From positions 124,001-188,000 of the forward strand of contig JAXJXV010000014.1 of assembly GCA_036307305.1 (NCBI GenBank): a stretch of DNA of 64,000 bases, in the 5' to 3' direction. Positions 1-8,423 of the stretch are shown in pieces. The DNA is from SIG607 sp036307305 (GTDB lineage: Bacteria; Bacillota; Clostridia; Oscillospirales; Acutalibacteraceae). Below the pieces are notes generated by a model. It saw nothing but the letters and a program-made list of their open reading frames with translations. It was not told where the DNA came from and did not search any database. Position 1 is the first letter of the stretch; the number at the start of each line of letters is the position of its first letter. Both the position numbers and the translations under genes were made by a program.

Positions 1-170
1 GCACTGGTAAGGGGAATGTTCATTGTAATAGCGGGTTCTTCACCTTTTTTGAATTTAACGAGAGGTGTTTTTAAACTTACATTTGACGGAATACAATGCT
101 CGGAGGAATATCCGGGAACTAAAAGGTATTCGTTAAAGGTGTGTGATACTTCTTCAAAATAAAAAGCCAT
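1..170 (-). CDS. guaB: IMP dehydrogenase, N-terminal part (runs off window)
   Basis: The minus-strand reading frame starts at an ATG at 170 with an AGGAAGG-type ribosome site just upstream and is still open at base 1. The first 56 residues (start MAFYFEEVSHTFNEYLL, then VPGYSSEHCIPSNVSLKTP) match the N-terminus typical of clostridial IMP dehydrogenase. This enzyme oxidises IMP to XMP with NAD+, the first committed step to GMP. The catalytic cysteine loop and CBS domains would lie beyond the window. It has its own near-consensus promoter at 211-239, so it is probably not cotranscribed with the radical SAM gene behind it. Confidence 0.85.
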   Translation of the reverse strand, partial: MAFYFEEVSHTFNEYLLVPGYSSEHCIPSNVSLKTPLVKFKKGEEPAITMNIPLTS

Positions 171-210
171 AATTTCCTTCCTTTCCGAAATTAAAAAATA
201 TATTATTATA

Positions 211-239
211 ATTATATTCAAAGGGCTGTCCTTTGTCAA
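211..239 (-). promoter_or_regulatory. sigma-A promoter for guaB
   Basis: On the minus strand, TTGACA (234-239) and TATAAT (211-216) are separated by exactly 17 bases, a perfect consensus promoter pointing at guaB. The transcript leader would be about 35 bases. No G-box, riboswitch or hairpin is evident in the leader. Confidence 0.85.
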
Positions 240-311
240 CAACCCTTTAAATAATTTCTGTTTCTTACTGTTTTAAGACTGTAAAATTAAAAAATTTGTT
301 TAAATTGCAAA

Positions 312-380
312 TTATTTGGCATTTGGAAGATATGTTCCAAGCTTTTTAAGTCTGTTTCGAAGCTCTTTTGAGTATTGCAT
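312..380 (-). CDS. possible 22-residue peptide after yhcC
   Basis: An ATG at 378-380 lies 2 bases after the stop of the radical SAM gene. The GAGGTG formed by that gene's last codons is a good ribosome site. It encodes MQYSKELRNRLKKLGTYLP plus a short tail and a stop. It is basic and amphipathic with no signal peptide or membrane segment. It may be a real cotranslated peptide, the remnant of a longer protein, or chance; no family was recognised. Confidence 0.3.
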   Translation of the reverse strand: MQYSKELRNRLKKLGTYLPNAK

Positions 381-382
381 AA

Positions 383-1261
383 TTACACCTCAGCTAAATA
401 GTTATTAAGATAATTTAAAACCCGTTTTTTATCGGCACTCCAAAGGGGTGCAATAAGGTCTTTTTTTGCGCCGTCGCCAGTAATACGGTGTACTACAAGG
501 TTCTTTGGTAATATTTTAATGCAGTTACCAAGAATTTCGGCATACTCATTGAGGGAAAGTGTAGAAAATAAACCATTGTTATAGTCTTTTTCAAGGTCGG
601 TACCGCGAATAACGTGAAGAAGATGAAATTTTATTCCGTCTGTTCCCGCAAGAACTGTTTGCTCAACAGTTTCAAGCATCATATCCTTTGTTTCAAAGGG
701 AAGACCCAATATAATGTGTGTTACTACCTCAATCCCTGCATCTTTAAGTCGTTTTACAGCATCAAAATATACTTCGGTTTTATAGCCTCTGCGTATATAA
801 AGGGCGGTTTTTTCGTGAACTGTCTGTAATCCAAGCTCTACAGTGACAGGCTTGACTTTATTTATTTCCTTTAAAACCTCTATTTTTTCTTGCTGAAGAC
901 AGTCAGGGCGGGTAGCAACAGATAGACCCACAATGTAATCAGGTGCGATTGCAGAGCTGAAAAGACCGTAGAGCTTGTCGGGAGAAGCATAAGTGTTGGT
1001 AAAGGACTGAAAATATGCGATATATTTTCCGCTTTTGTTTTTGGCGCATACCCTTAGCTTCGCTCTTTCAAGCTGTTCTGAAATATCACATCGGTTCTTT
1101 TCAGCAAATTCTCCGCTACCCTTATCAGAACAGAAAATACAGCCTTTGTCTGACAAAGTGCCGTCGCGGTTAGGACAGGTGAATCCGCCATCCAGAGAAA
1201 GCTTGTATACCTTGCAACCAAATTTTTCTTTGTAGTGTTCGTTAACAGTTTTGTATTTCAT
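383..1261 (-). CDS. yhcC: TIGR01212-type radical SAM protein (YhcC/YtqA family)
   Basis: This 292-residue protein has the family's spaced iron-sulfur cluster motif near residues 29-45 (CPNRDGT...GCIFC), which differs from the classic CX3CX2C. A TIM-barrel radical SAM core follows (ELGLQTVHE, THIILGLP). Length is usual for the family. YhcC/YtqA proteins are conserved in bacteria and have been linked to tRNA modification, but the substrate cannot be read from sequence. It is transcribed away from tRNA-Cys from its own promoter (1271-1299), whose predicted start site falls only about 3 bases before the ATG, so the mRNA may be leaderless. No clear ribosome site precedes the ATG. Confidence 0.85.
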   Translation of the reverse strand: MKYKTVNEHYKEKFGCKVYKLSLDGGFTCPNRDGTLSDKGCIFCSDKGSGEFAEKNRCDISEQLERAKLRVCAKNKSGKYIAYFQSFTNTYASPDKLYGLFSSAIAPDYIVGLSVATRPDCLQQEKIEVLKEINKVKPVTVELGLQTVHEKTALYIRRGYKTEVYFDAVKRLKDAGIEVVTHIILGLPFETKDMMLETVEQTVLAGTDGIKFHLLHVIRGTDLEKDYNNGLFSTLSLNEYAEILGNCIKILPKNLVVHRITGDGAKKDLIAPLWSADKKRVLNYLNNYLAEV

Positions 1262-1270
1262 AATGTAATC

Positions 1271-1299
1271 ATTATAAAATGCAAAAATATAAAAATCAA
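1271..1299 (-). promoter_or_regulatory. promoter of the radical SAM gene
   Basis: On the minus strand TTGATT (1294-1299) and TATAAT (1271-1276) are 17 bases apart. Transcription would start near 1264, almost on the start codon at 1261, leaving little or no leader. Confidence 0.6.
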
Positions 1300-1371
1300 C
1301 ATTAAAAAAGTATTTCCCCCAAAAACGAATAATTGGAATATAAATAGCATAAAATTATTTAGAAAATGTGC

Positions 1372-1400
1372 TTGACAAAGGAAAACCGCTGTGTTATAAT
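1372..1400 (+). promoter_or_regulatory. promoter of tRNA-Cys
   Basis: TTGACA (1372-1377) and TATAAT (1395-1400) are 17 bases apart, a perfect sigma-A promoter with its start site about 9 bases before the mature tRNA 5' end. This fits a single-gene stable RNA unit. Confidence 0.85.
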
Positions 1401-1415
1401 TGTCAGCGTTGATAC

Positions 1416-1490
1416 GGCACCATAGCCAAGCGGTAAGGCAGAGGTCTGCAAAACCTTTATGCCCCGGTTCAAATCCGGGTGGTGCCTCCA
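1416..1490 (+). tRNA. trnC: tRNA-Cys (GCA)
   Basis: The cloverleaf is complete. The acceptor stem GGCACCA pairs with TGGTGCC, the anticodon loop CTGCAAA carries GCA at 1448-1450, and the T arm is GGTTCAAATCC. The discriminator is T and CCA is encoded (1488-1490). The variable loop is short. The hairpin AAAATCCCG...CGGGATTTT directly behind the CCA can serve as its terminator and is also the left end of a repeat found again at 15940. Confidence 0.95.
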
Positions 1491-1615
1491 AAAATCCCGT
1501 TCACGTAAGTGGGCGGGATTTTACTTATTACTTCTTACCTCTTCACTCTTACCTCATCCAAAAACCACACGAGATTTTTGGGAAGTAATAAGTAAGAAGT
1601 AATAGGTAATAAGTT
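1490..1615 (+). repeat. hairpin-rich dispersed repeat, copy 1
   Basis: The repeat begins AAAATCCCGTTCACG, folds back as CGGGATTTT, continues with a pyrimidine-rich arm (TTACTTATTACTTCTTACC) and ends with the complementary purine arm (GGGAAGTAATAAGTAAGAAG). It closely matches 15940-16097. It could be a MITE-like element or the left end of an island at the tRNA-Cys 3' end. No transposase lies inside. Confidence 0.75.
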
Positions 1616-1664
1616 CGGTGTGGCTTCGCCACAATTACAAATTCAAGGCTTTGCCTTGCTCAAA

Positions 1665-2192
1665 ATGGAGATGGACGTTAAGAAGGGGATTCGTGATGAA
1701 GAGAAGGAATATGTTTCTCTAACTCATATTGCAAGGCAGAAGAATTTTGAAAACCCAAGTTATGTTATCCAATCTTGGCTTAGAGACCGTAACACACTCG
1801 ATGTTCTTTATCTTTGGGAGATAGCGAATAATCCGAATTTTCGAAAGGATGGTTACGCGAGTATTATTAATAAACTTTCAAATCCTTCCTTTACGTTAAC
1901 TGCAAAAATATGGAAAGAAGAAACAGGCGCCACCGGAATAATATCCAAGCAGGGTAATGGAGGAGGCACCTTTGCCCAGGAGGATATAGCCATTGATTTC
2001 TATGCTTGGACTTTTCCGCAGAAGCGATATCAACTCGTTAAAATAATATCCGGAAAGGCTGCATTTTTAGATTTGATACACGAGGACTTGGAACAACAAA
2101 AAGAAAGATATAACAATATGACACTAAATGAGCTTTGCGCATCCCAAGGTATTACACTTGTAGATAATTTGGGGAATAAACTGCGAAGATAA
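1665..2192 (+). CDS. KilA-N domain protein (probably shortened)
   Basis: The frame opens at a GTG at 1620, but the first 15 residues derive from the flanking repeat. The ATG at 1665 (or 1671) is preferred, giving 175 residues. Residues ~10-115 show KilA-N features: YVSLTHIARQKNFENPSYVI, WLRDRNTLDVL, TGIISKQGNGGGTFAQEDIAIDFYAW. KilA-N is a DNA-binding domain common in phages and mobile elements. Chromosomal KilA-N proteins usually continue with a long C-terminal region; here the C-terminus is short, suggesting an internal deletion. There is no good ribosome site. It stands alone beside a repeat, which suggests a mobile-element leftover. Confidence 0.6.
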   Translation: MEMDVKKGIRDEEKEYVSLTHIARQKNFENPSYVIQSWLRDRNTLDVLYLWEIANNPNFRKDGYASIINKLSNPSFTLTAKIWKEETGATGIISKQGNGGGTFAQEDIAIDFYAWTFPQKRYQLVKIISGKAAFLDLIHEDLEQQKERYNNMTLNELCASQGITLVDNLGNKLRR

Positions 2193-2286
2193 ATATAAAG
2201 CAAATTCTCATTTGAAAGAATTTATGATATACTGAAATTTACGAAATTATACCCACGCACAAATGGGTTTGAAAGAAGGTGGCGAA

Positions 2287-3000
2287 GTGCTTAAAATCGC
2301 TATATGTGACGATGAAAAAGAGTTTTGTGATTCGGCTGAGCGTATGCTGAAACTTTATATGGAAGAAAAGGCTGTGCCGTACCAGGCGGATGTTTTCAAC
2401 GTTCCGTCAGAGCTTGTTGACATGACCGAGAAAGGCACTATATACGACATTTATCTGCTGGATATCTATATGCCCGGTGTTACGGGTATGAGTATCGCCA
2501 CGGAGCTTCGTAACCGTGATATAAAAAGCCCTATTATTTTTCTTACCTCCTCCACCGATCACGCTCTGGAAGCCTTCGGTGTAGATGCTACCCACTATCT
2601 GCTTAAGCCCTATACAAAAGATAGTTTTTATGTGGGTATGGATAAAGCGATGCAGAGCATTGCTTCCCACAAGAACGATAGCGTGATTTTGAAAGTAGAT
2701 AATGATTACCGGAGCATCCTGGTATCTAAACTGATATACTGCGAAGCAGAGGACAAATATCAGCGCTTATATTTGGAGAACGGAGAAAGACTGCTTGTCC
2801 GCATTAGCGGCATGGAACTTTATAAACTGCTTTCGGAATTTGACTCCTTTTATCACTGCGGCAGAGCGCATATTATCAATCTGAACCATATCAGCCGTGT
2901 CACACAGAGCGGCGCCGAGTTCAAAAACGGTATGAAGCTGAGCCTTCCCCATACGGTGCTGACAGGCCTTAAAAAAGCGTTCTTTGACTATTTCAATTAG
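2287..3000 (+). CDS. LytTR response regulator (AgrA/VirR type)
   Basis: The GTG at 2287 is preferred over the in-frame ATG at 2263 because AAGGTGG lies just upstream of it. The protein has 237 residues. Residues 1-120 form a receiver domain with acidic residues DD at 8-9, the likely phospho-acceptor Asp59 (LLDIYMPG) and the late Lys (LLKPY). Residues ~135-237 form a LytTR DNA-binding domain (FYHCGRAHIINLNHI). Such regulators bind pairs of direct repeats about 21 bp apart. A matching pair lies at 4299-4329 in front of the surface-protein operon, its likely target. The sensor kinase follows directly. Confidence 0.88.
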   Translation: MLKIAICDDEKEFCDSAERMLKLYMEEKAVPYQADVFNVPSELVDMTEKGTIYDIYLLDIYMPGVTGMSIATELRNRDIKSPIIFLTSSTDHALEAFGVDATHYLLKPYTKDSFYVGMDKAMQSIASHKNDSVILKVDNDYRSILVSKLIYCEAEDKYQRLYLENGERLLVRISGMELYKLLSEFDSFYHCGRAHIINLNHISRVTQSGAEFKNGMKLSLPHTVLTGLKKAFFDYFN

Positions 3001-3012
3001 GAGGTGGGACGA

Positions 3013-4230
3013 ATGCAACATATTCTGTTTTTAATACTTACCGTGCTGTCCCACATTGGAGCCTCTTTGTTTTTTGCCAAGCCCCGTTTTAATAAGATTA
3101 TAACGGTCGCAATTTGGCTTGTTTACGGCGTTGTCTTTTTGTTGTTACCGCCGGATGTGGCGTATGTGAGCTACTTTATTTCCTTTGCGTTGCATTTAGT
3201 GCTATTCTTCATCACTACCACAGGCCGCACGGTGGAAAAAGGATTTCTGTTTTTCAGCTACGCCACCACCTACACCTGTTTCAGTACACTGTTTAATATG
3301 TTGGATAACACAGTGAACAGTATGGTAGCAAAGCTCATAATCGCCGTTATCCTCATGGCAATTATGCAGTATATTTTGTATCGGCTGTTGTTACCGTCTT
3401 TCAGAAAGGTGGCTATGTATATTCGGGAAGGTTGGGGCAAGTTCTACGCAGTAGTTTTAAGCTTTTGGGTGCTGATTGTTGGGCAGTCTGTATTTACTAT
3501 GATGCAGCCAATGAGCAATGAAGAAAGCATTGTTTTTTTATTTACAATGCTTGCTTTTTGTATTACCTATATTGCTATATTCAACAGTATGAAGAACATC
3601 GTGGAGTTATCCCGCGAAAAGCAAAAGTCATTACATACCGAGCTGTTGCAGGCACAGGTGGATGCGCAAGCGATGGAAGCCGAGCAAGTGCGCCAAAACC
3701 GCCACGATATGCGTTTTCACTATCAAGCGCTTATGACCTTAGCCAAAACAGGTGAAACCAAAAAAATTGTGGACTATCTCAGCACCCAAAGCAAAAGCTT
3801 GGAAACGACCACAACCGGGCGGTTTTGCGAAAACGAAACCATTAACAACATTTTGAAGGTCTTTTATGAAAAGGCCACCGCGCAGAATATCACGATGGAA
3901 ATTCGTGCGGCGGCAAAGCCGGATATTTCTGTGCCGTCCCCGACACTTGTAACCATCGTCGCGAACATTTTGGAAAACGCCATTCACGGTGCCTTGGAAG
4001 CACACGCAGAAAAGCCATCAATTACTGTTTCTATCAAGCACAAGTCAGGCCGCTTGGTTATTTCCTGTGAAAACACCTGCGCCCCGTCCCTCAATTTTGA
4101 AGAAATGCCCGAATACTTACAAGGTATCGGAATACATAGTATTATGTCGTCGGCTGAAAAACATAACGGCTCTTGCCGTTTTTCTGCCACCGATGGCGTG
4201 TTCAGTTGTATGGTAATTATGGATGAATAA
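3013..4230 (+). CDS. GHKL sensor histidine kinase (AgrC type)
   Basis: The start is set at the ATG at 3013, eight bases after AGGAGG; the in-frame GTG at 3004 lies inside that ribosome site. The 405-residue protein has six or so N-terminal membrane segments (residues ~1-195) and then a short coiled region. The H-box is RQNRHDMRFHYQAL, and the GHKL ATPase carries the N-box NILENAIHGALEA. It lacks the extracellular sensor and HAMP of classic kinases, as in AgrC/ComD proteins that sense peptides. No agrB/agrD-like peptide genes lie nearby, so the signal is unknown. It forms an operon with the LytTR regulator and ends at a strong terminator. Confidence 0.88.
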   Translation: MQHILFLILTVLSHIGASLFFAKPRFNKIITVAIWLVYGVVFLLLPPDVAYVSYFISFALHLVLFFITTTGRTVEKGFLFFSYATTYTCFSTLFNMLDNTVNSMVAKLIIAVILMAIMQYILYRLLLPSFRKVAMYIREGWGKFYAVVLSFWVLIVGQSVFTMMQPMSNEESIVFLFTMLAFCITYIAIFNSMKNIVELSREKQKSLHTELLQAQVDAQAMEAEQVRQNRHDMRFHYQALMTLAKTGETKKIVDYLSTQSKSLETTTTGRFCENETINNILKVFYEKATAQNITMEIRAAAKPDISVPSPTLVTIVANILENAIHGALEAHAEKPSITVSIKHKSGRLVISCENTCAPSLNFEEMPEYLQGIGIHSIMSSAEKHNGSCRFSATDGVFSCMVIMDE

Positions 4231-4246
4231 TTGAATAGTGAGTCCT

Positions 4247-4274
4247 AAAATCCCTGTCAATCGACAGGGATTTT
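4247..4274 (+). terminator. terminator of the two-component operon
   Basis: A perfect 12-bp stem AAAATCCCTGTC/GACAGGGATTTT with loop AATC is followed by a T run, 16 bases after the kinase stop. Confidence 0.9.
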
Positions 4275-4298
4275 TTGATTTTAGAGTCCCAATATCAG

Positions 4299-4329
4299 CT
4301 TCACGACAAAAAAAGGGCACTTCGCGACA
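4299..4329 (+). promoter_or_regulatory. putative LytTR direct-repeat operator
   Basis: CTTCACGACA (4299-4308) and CTTCGCGACA (4320-4329) are direct repeats exactly 21 bp apart, one base different. Spacing of two helical turns is what LytTR regulators such as ComE and AgrA use. A TATAAT (4377-4382) follows 47 bp later with no recognisable -35 at the expected place (4354-4359, GCAGTA), as expected for activator-dependent promoters. The start site this implies is very close to the ribosome site of the next gene, so the -10 assignment is less certain than the repeats. Confidence 0.6.
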
Positions 4330-4399
4330 TTTTTTCGTTACACGGGAGCTTTTGCAGTATCATTACAGTGTAAAAATATAATTCCTTGGAGGTAAAACT

Positions 4400-4942
4400 A
4401 TGAGCAAAAACGATTCGCAAATTGTAATTAGCAAAAAGACACTTATTGTTACTTTGATTGTTTTATTGCTGCTCGTTGTAGGAGCTGTGACAGTAGCACT
4501 TAATTGGAATAATTGGTTCGGTGATGTACCTGATGGCCCCTCATCGTCCCAAACAGGAGATTTGGATATTGACCCCGGTGCTGATGATTGGAACGGCGAA
4601 AAGCTTCCCGATAAAACCGACGATGCACCGGCAGCAGGTATCAAGATTCCTGGTTACCCGTCCATTACATTGCCGAAGGGTCAAAAGACAGTAAATGTAG
4701 CTCTCTTAAATCCAGAAGGCAACCCCTGCTACTTTACCTTTGAAATCGTGCTTAAAGACACGGGCGAGAGCCTTTATAAATCAAAACTTGTTCCTCCCGG
4801 CAAGGCAATAAATGAAATTACTATGAGCCGCGTCTTTTCTGCCGGTGAGTATGACGCAACCATTAAGATAACAACCACCTCAGTAGCCGATGGCTCGGCG
4901 ATGAACGGCGCAAATGTGGAAACTGTCTTGATCGTGAAATAA
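4400..4942 (+). CDS. membrane-anchored extracellular protein, unknown function
   Basis: 180 residues with a good ribosome site (TTGGAGG). Residues ~13-34 form a single membrane anchor (LIVTLIVLLLLVVGAVTVAL) with a short cytoplasmic side. A Ser/Asp/Gly/Pro-rich linker follows (~40-80), then an extracellular beta-rich domain (~85-180) containing ITLPKGQKTVNVALLNP and YFTFEIVLKD. It is the first gene behind the putative LytTR operator and heads the surface-protein operon. The family was not recognised; a role in assembling or sensing the surface proteins behind it is only a guess from position. Confidence 0.65.
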   Translation: MSKNDSQIVISKKTLIVTLIVLLLLVVGAVTVALNWNNWFGDVPDGPSSSQTGDLDIDPGADDWNGEKLPDKTDDAPAAGIKIPGYPSITLPKGQKTVNVALLNPEGNPCYFTFEIVLKDTGESLYKSKLVPPGKAINEITMSRVFSAGEYDATIKITTTSVADGSAMNGANVETVLIVK

Positions 4943-4951
4943 GGTGAAACT

Positions 4952-5143
4952 ATGGAGAAAAATTTAAGTAAAAGCGGACAGGAGATTATGCGAAACGATA
5001 CTTGTCCCTACTTTGCGGGAAGGAAAAGTATTTTAGCCATTGAACCGATTTGTTGGTTCTGTAAGTATGCAGGCTTTGACTTAAAATCCGATAAGCTTCC
5101 TGAACGGGGTGCTTGCTGTTACCCCAAAGAACAAATCGAATGA
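4952..5143 (+). CDS. small cysteine-rich protein
   Basis: 63 residues with ATG at 4952 (GGTG upstream). A second in-frame ATG at 4988 (residue 13) has a better ribosome site, ACAGGAG. Cysteines lie at 18, 34, 37, 54 and 55 (CPYF, CWFC, CCYP). There is no signal peptide, suggesting a cytoplasmic metal-binding or redox mini-protein. It sits between the membrane-anchored protein and the large surface protein, 9 and 13 bases from its neighbours, so it is cotranscribed. No family recognised. Confidence 0.55.
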   Translation: MEKNLSKSGQEIMRNDTCPYFAGRKSILAIEPICWFCKYAGFDLKSDKLPERGACCYPKEQIE

Positions 5144-5156
5144 AAGGAGTGTGGAA

Positions 5157-7310
5157 ATGAGACGGTTTAGAGATTTAACAACAAAAGAGAAAATAGAATA
5201 TTTATCCATTCTCTTTTTGTTACCCTTTGCGTATATCGGGCATTTATTCAGAAAGGCAAATTTCCGCACTTTGCCAAAGCGTGCCGTAGCGGTTTGCCTT
5301 GCGGTGGTTATGATTGCAGTGATGTTGCCCACCACGGCCTTTGCGGCAGACACCCATACCCACTGCATCTGCGGTAAAACGCATAAGAATGTGGGCGACC
5401 ACGCTGCTGAGGTTTCCACCACATTCACCGCCGTCACAGATCAGAATGGGCTGCAGAATGCAGCCACCAACGGCGGCAGTGTGTATCTGGCAAATGACAT
5501 TACCATTAACGCGGCCATCACCGTGACGGGTGAGCTTACCCTTTGCCTGAATGGAAAGACACTGAAAAATACTGCGACTAACACGAGAGTAATCCATATC
5601 GACGGCGGCACCCTGAACCTTACTGACTGTGGCAGTACCGGTACCATCACCGGCGGTAGTATTACCGGTAACGGCGGTGGCGTGTACAACCAAGGCACCT
5701 TCGCCATGTACGGCGGCAAGATTACGGGCAACACTGCAAATATAGGCGGTGGCGTGTATGTACTTGGCGATGGCTTTATCATGTACGGCGGTGAGATCTC
5801 GAATAACACTGCAAAGTATAATGGTGGCGGTGTTTATAACGCAAGACTAAACACCATCATAGCAGGTGGCAGCATTAAAAATAACACCGCAAACGAGAGC
5901 CCCAGCGGCGGTATCTATATGAATCAATCCATAATGCTTTCCGGAAATCCTGTTATCTCCGGGAATAAATACGGCAGCAATGACGGATATTTCGACATCT
6001 ATAAGAATTACACGGCAATTCAGGTTACAGAAGATTTTGCACCTACCGGTTCTCCCATCACAGTCTCTGTAGATCCATCTTATAATGATCGTGTGTTCCT
6101 GGAAGCGGTAGACAGCGGCGTAGACATCGAGAAGTATATCGGCTATTTCGATTATGTTTCGGAATTCCCCCTCTACAAGAAAGATGGCAAATATTATGCC
6201 GGCTTCGCTATTGTTGAGGAGCCGACCGGCGAAAACAACTATACCGTCAAAGTGAACTCGGATAAAGACTTAAGCTGCCAGTGGTATAAAGAAGGATTGG
6301 CCAGCAAGGTGCTTACCGACAGAGATCTGTTCCTTATGGATGGAGCGTACGACCCGATTAGTCAGTCGTTCACGATATCCGACTGGGGATTGACAGGGGA
6401 CATTATACTTAATCCGGGCGATCAGTTGATTGTTTCGTCCCAGTCCGAAATTGATGCAGAGTTGATGGGTGTGGACGGAAAGCAAGATGGAAATACATAT
6501 ACCTTTACAGTGACCAGGACCGATTATTATATGTTATGGGTTGCAGGTGATTCGGGCGCGTCGGTAAAATTGACAAAAAACGGCTCCGACTTCGTAGAGG
6601 TTGAAGGTCAGACTGAATTGACACTTGACACAAGCAGCCTGGAAGAGGGCGAATATCAATGCAAATTGGTCTGGGATCTCGGAACGGAGGATCCCGATGA
6701 TGACATCGAGGCCTGGAGCGAAATTGTGTCCTACACGATACCGACCTACACCGTCACTTGGAAAAACCATGACGGCTCGGTGCTGGAAACCGATACGGGC
6801 GTTGTCCACGGCACAGCACCTGCCTATAACGGCGCAACACCTGGGCAGCCGGAGGACGAAAACTTTACCTATACCTTTAACGGTTGGTCTCCTGCGCTTG
6901 AAGCGGTTACCGGCGATGCCGAATACACAGCACAGTTTACGGCAGTGAGTAAGCGTGTTGACCCCACCTACACCGTCACCATCCCCGCTACGGTAAACGA
7001 GGGCGAAAGCTTTGCTATTTCGGCAAGCGGAGTTGTGCTGAATACCAATGAAAAACTAACCGTTACCTTGCAAAGTGATTTTAAGTTTAGGAACGAACAA
7101 GGCGCCGAGCTTGGCTTTAAAATAAATGACGGTGCCATCGTGAACAACGCGCAGCTTATTTCGGTTATGGGCAACGGAGATAAAAACAATCCTCTCAGTC
7201 TTACAACCGAAAACCTGGTGGTAGAGATTGCTGAAGAAGCAAAATATTCAGGCACCTATCAAGGTACAATTACCTTTACCATTGCGGTGAATACCGCTGA
7301 AAATAATTAA
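5157..7310 (+). CDS. large secreted adhesin-like surface protein
   Basis: The ATG at 5157 follows AAAGGAG; upstream in-frame codons belong to the previous gene's end. The 717-residue protein has a signal peptide with an unusually long cytoplasmic lead (membrane core AVAVCLAVVMIAVML, cleavage after AFAAD at about residue 63). A His/Cys-rich stretch HTHCICG follows, then a parallel-beta-helix region with repeated GGGVYN/GGxIxxNTA turns (~100-290) and a unique middle. An InlB B-repeat-like module (YTVTWKNHDGSVLETD, ~538-595) and a C-terminal YTVTIPATV domain (~600-717) complete it. The last domain recurs in the next three genes. It has no sorting signal, so attachment may depend on partners such as the SPQTG protein. 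Confidence 0.8.
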   Translation: MRRFRDLTTKEKIEYLSILFLLPFAYIGHLFRKANFRTLPKRAVAVCLAVVMIAVMLPTTAFAADTHTHCICGKTHKNVGDHAAEVSTTFTAVTDQNGLQNAATNGGSVYLANDITINAAITVTGELTLCLNGKTLKNTATNTRVIHIDGGTLNLTDCGSTGTITGGSITGNGGGVYNQGTFAMYGGKITGNTANIGGGVYVLGDGFIMYGGEISNNTAKYNGGGVYNARLNTIIAGGSIKNNTANESPSGGIYMNQSIMLSGNPVISGNKYGSNDGYFDIYKNYTAIQVTEDFAPTGSPITVSVDPSYNDRVFLEAVDSGVDIEKYIGYFDYVSEFPLYKKDGKYYAGFAIVEEPTGENNYTVKVNSDKDLSCQWYKEGLASKVLTDRDLFLMDGAYDPISQSFTISDWGLTGDIILNPGDQLIVSSQSEIDAELMGVDGKQDGNTYTFTVTRTDYYMLWVAGDSGASVKLTKNGSDFVEVEGQTELTLDTSSLEEGEYQCKLVWDLGTEDPDDDIEAWSEIVSYTIPTYTVTWKNHDGSVLETDTGVVHGTAPAYNGATPGQPEDENFTYTFNGWSPALEAVTGDAEYTAQFTAVSKRVDPTYTVTIPATVNEGESFAISASGVVLNTNEKLTVTLQSDFKFRNEQGAELGFKINDGAIVNNAQLISVMGNGDKNNPLSLTTENLVVEIAEEAKYSGTYQGTITFTIAVNTAENN

Positions 7311-7333
7311 AATCCCGAAAGGAAGATAGATTT

Positions 7334-8395
7334 ATGAAAAAGTTATTTGCAATTCTTTTAGCTGTTGCCCTAATGGCAACAATGTCGGTTACCGCCTTTG
7401 CGGCTGAGAGCCAAACCTCAACCATTACCGTGGTTATGAAGGATTCGGGCGGCGACGGATGGGCTGAAGGCGCCTTTGGCTTCGCTTCTTTGTCCACCGA
7501 TAAACTTGAACTTGAGGTCGCCAGTCAATACGATGTTCCCAAAGGTATTACAAATGCATTTATCCTTGAAGATGGCACCACCGCCACTATAACACACACG
7601 GTGGCTAAGGATGAGGTTGTTTATTTCCGTTGGGGTGGCGAAGGCGACGAAGAAGCCTCCTTCAACATTTACCGCGACGGCATTTTACAGTATTCCTGCG
7701 ATGATGTTACGAAGTTTGACGGCAGTGTATGGGAACTGTTTTTTACAAGCTACCCCGTAGAGGGCACCACCATTACCTATACCGTTAACCCCACCTACAC
7801 CGTAACCATTCCCGAAACCGTAACCATTGGCACAGACGGCACCGAAAAGACCGTTTCGGCAGAGGGCGTTGTTGTTGAAAAAGGTAAGTACGTTTCGGTT
7901 ACCCTTGCCGAGAATAACAACTTCACCGTGAAAACCACCGAAGGTGCAGAGCTTCCTTACACCGTAACAGCGAACGGTGAAGCCGTTGCTGCAGGCGGCG
8001 AGATTTTGGCCGTTAATCCCAAAGACGGCAAGACCGGCACCGCCAACATCACCTTCGATATTGACGAGAGCGCTATTCAGTACGCAGGTACCTACACCGG
8101 CACCGCAACCTTTACCATCGCTGTGAAGGATGCTCCGGAAACAACAATCAATTTTACCATCGATGGCGCGACCTTTGAGGCAGAAAAAGGCATAACTTGG
8201 GCAGAGTGGGTAGAGTCTGCATACAACAATGGCGGATTCTATTCTGCATATGAATCAGTCTATTGGGGTGAAGGTTTCTGGTTCATTTTGTGCAATTACG
8301 GCAAAACCCCAATCGATGATGACTACTACGTTAATGCGGCCGATGTGATTCAGGCGAACACTGATTACGTTCGCGTTGAGTTGAGTGAAGGTTAA
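7334..8395 (+). CDS. secreted protein with YTVTIP domain and C-terminal TWxEWV domain
   Basis: 353 residues; ribosome site GAAAGGAAG before ATG. The signal peptide MKKLFAILLAVALMATMSV is cut after TAFAAE. Residues ~25-145 form an Ig-like region with TITVVMKDSGGDGW, followed by the PTYTVTIPETV domain (~150-270). A C-terminal ~80-residue domain starts TINFTIDGATFEAEKGITW and EWV. The last two domains recur in the next gene. No sorting motif and no enzymatic signature. It is part of a set of tandem paralogues, probably subunits of a surface layer or fibre. Confidence 0.7.
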   Translation: MKKLFAILLAVALMATMSVTAFAAESQTSTITVVMKDSGGDGWAEGAFGFASLSTDKLELEVASQYDVPKGITNAFILEDGTTATITHTVAKDEVVYFRWGGEGDEEASFNIYRDGILQYSCDDVTKFDGSVWELFFTSYPVEGTTITYTVNPTYTVTIPETVTIGTDGTEKTVSAEGVVVEKGKYVSVTLAENNNFTVKTTEGAELPYTVTANGEAVAAGGEILAVNPKDGKTGTANITFDIDESAIQYAGTYTGTATFTIAVKDAPETTINFTIDGATFEAEKGITWAEWVESAYNNGGFYSAYESVYWGEGFWFILCNYGKTPIDDDYYVNAADVIQANTDYVRVELSEG

Positions 8396-8423
8396 TTGTT
8401 GATCATAAAGGAGGAACAAACCT

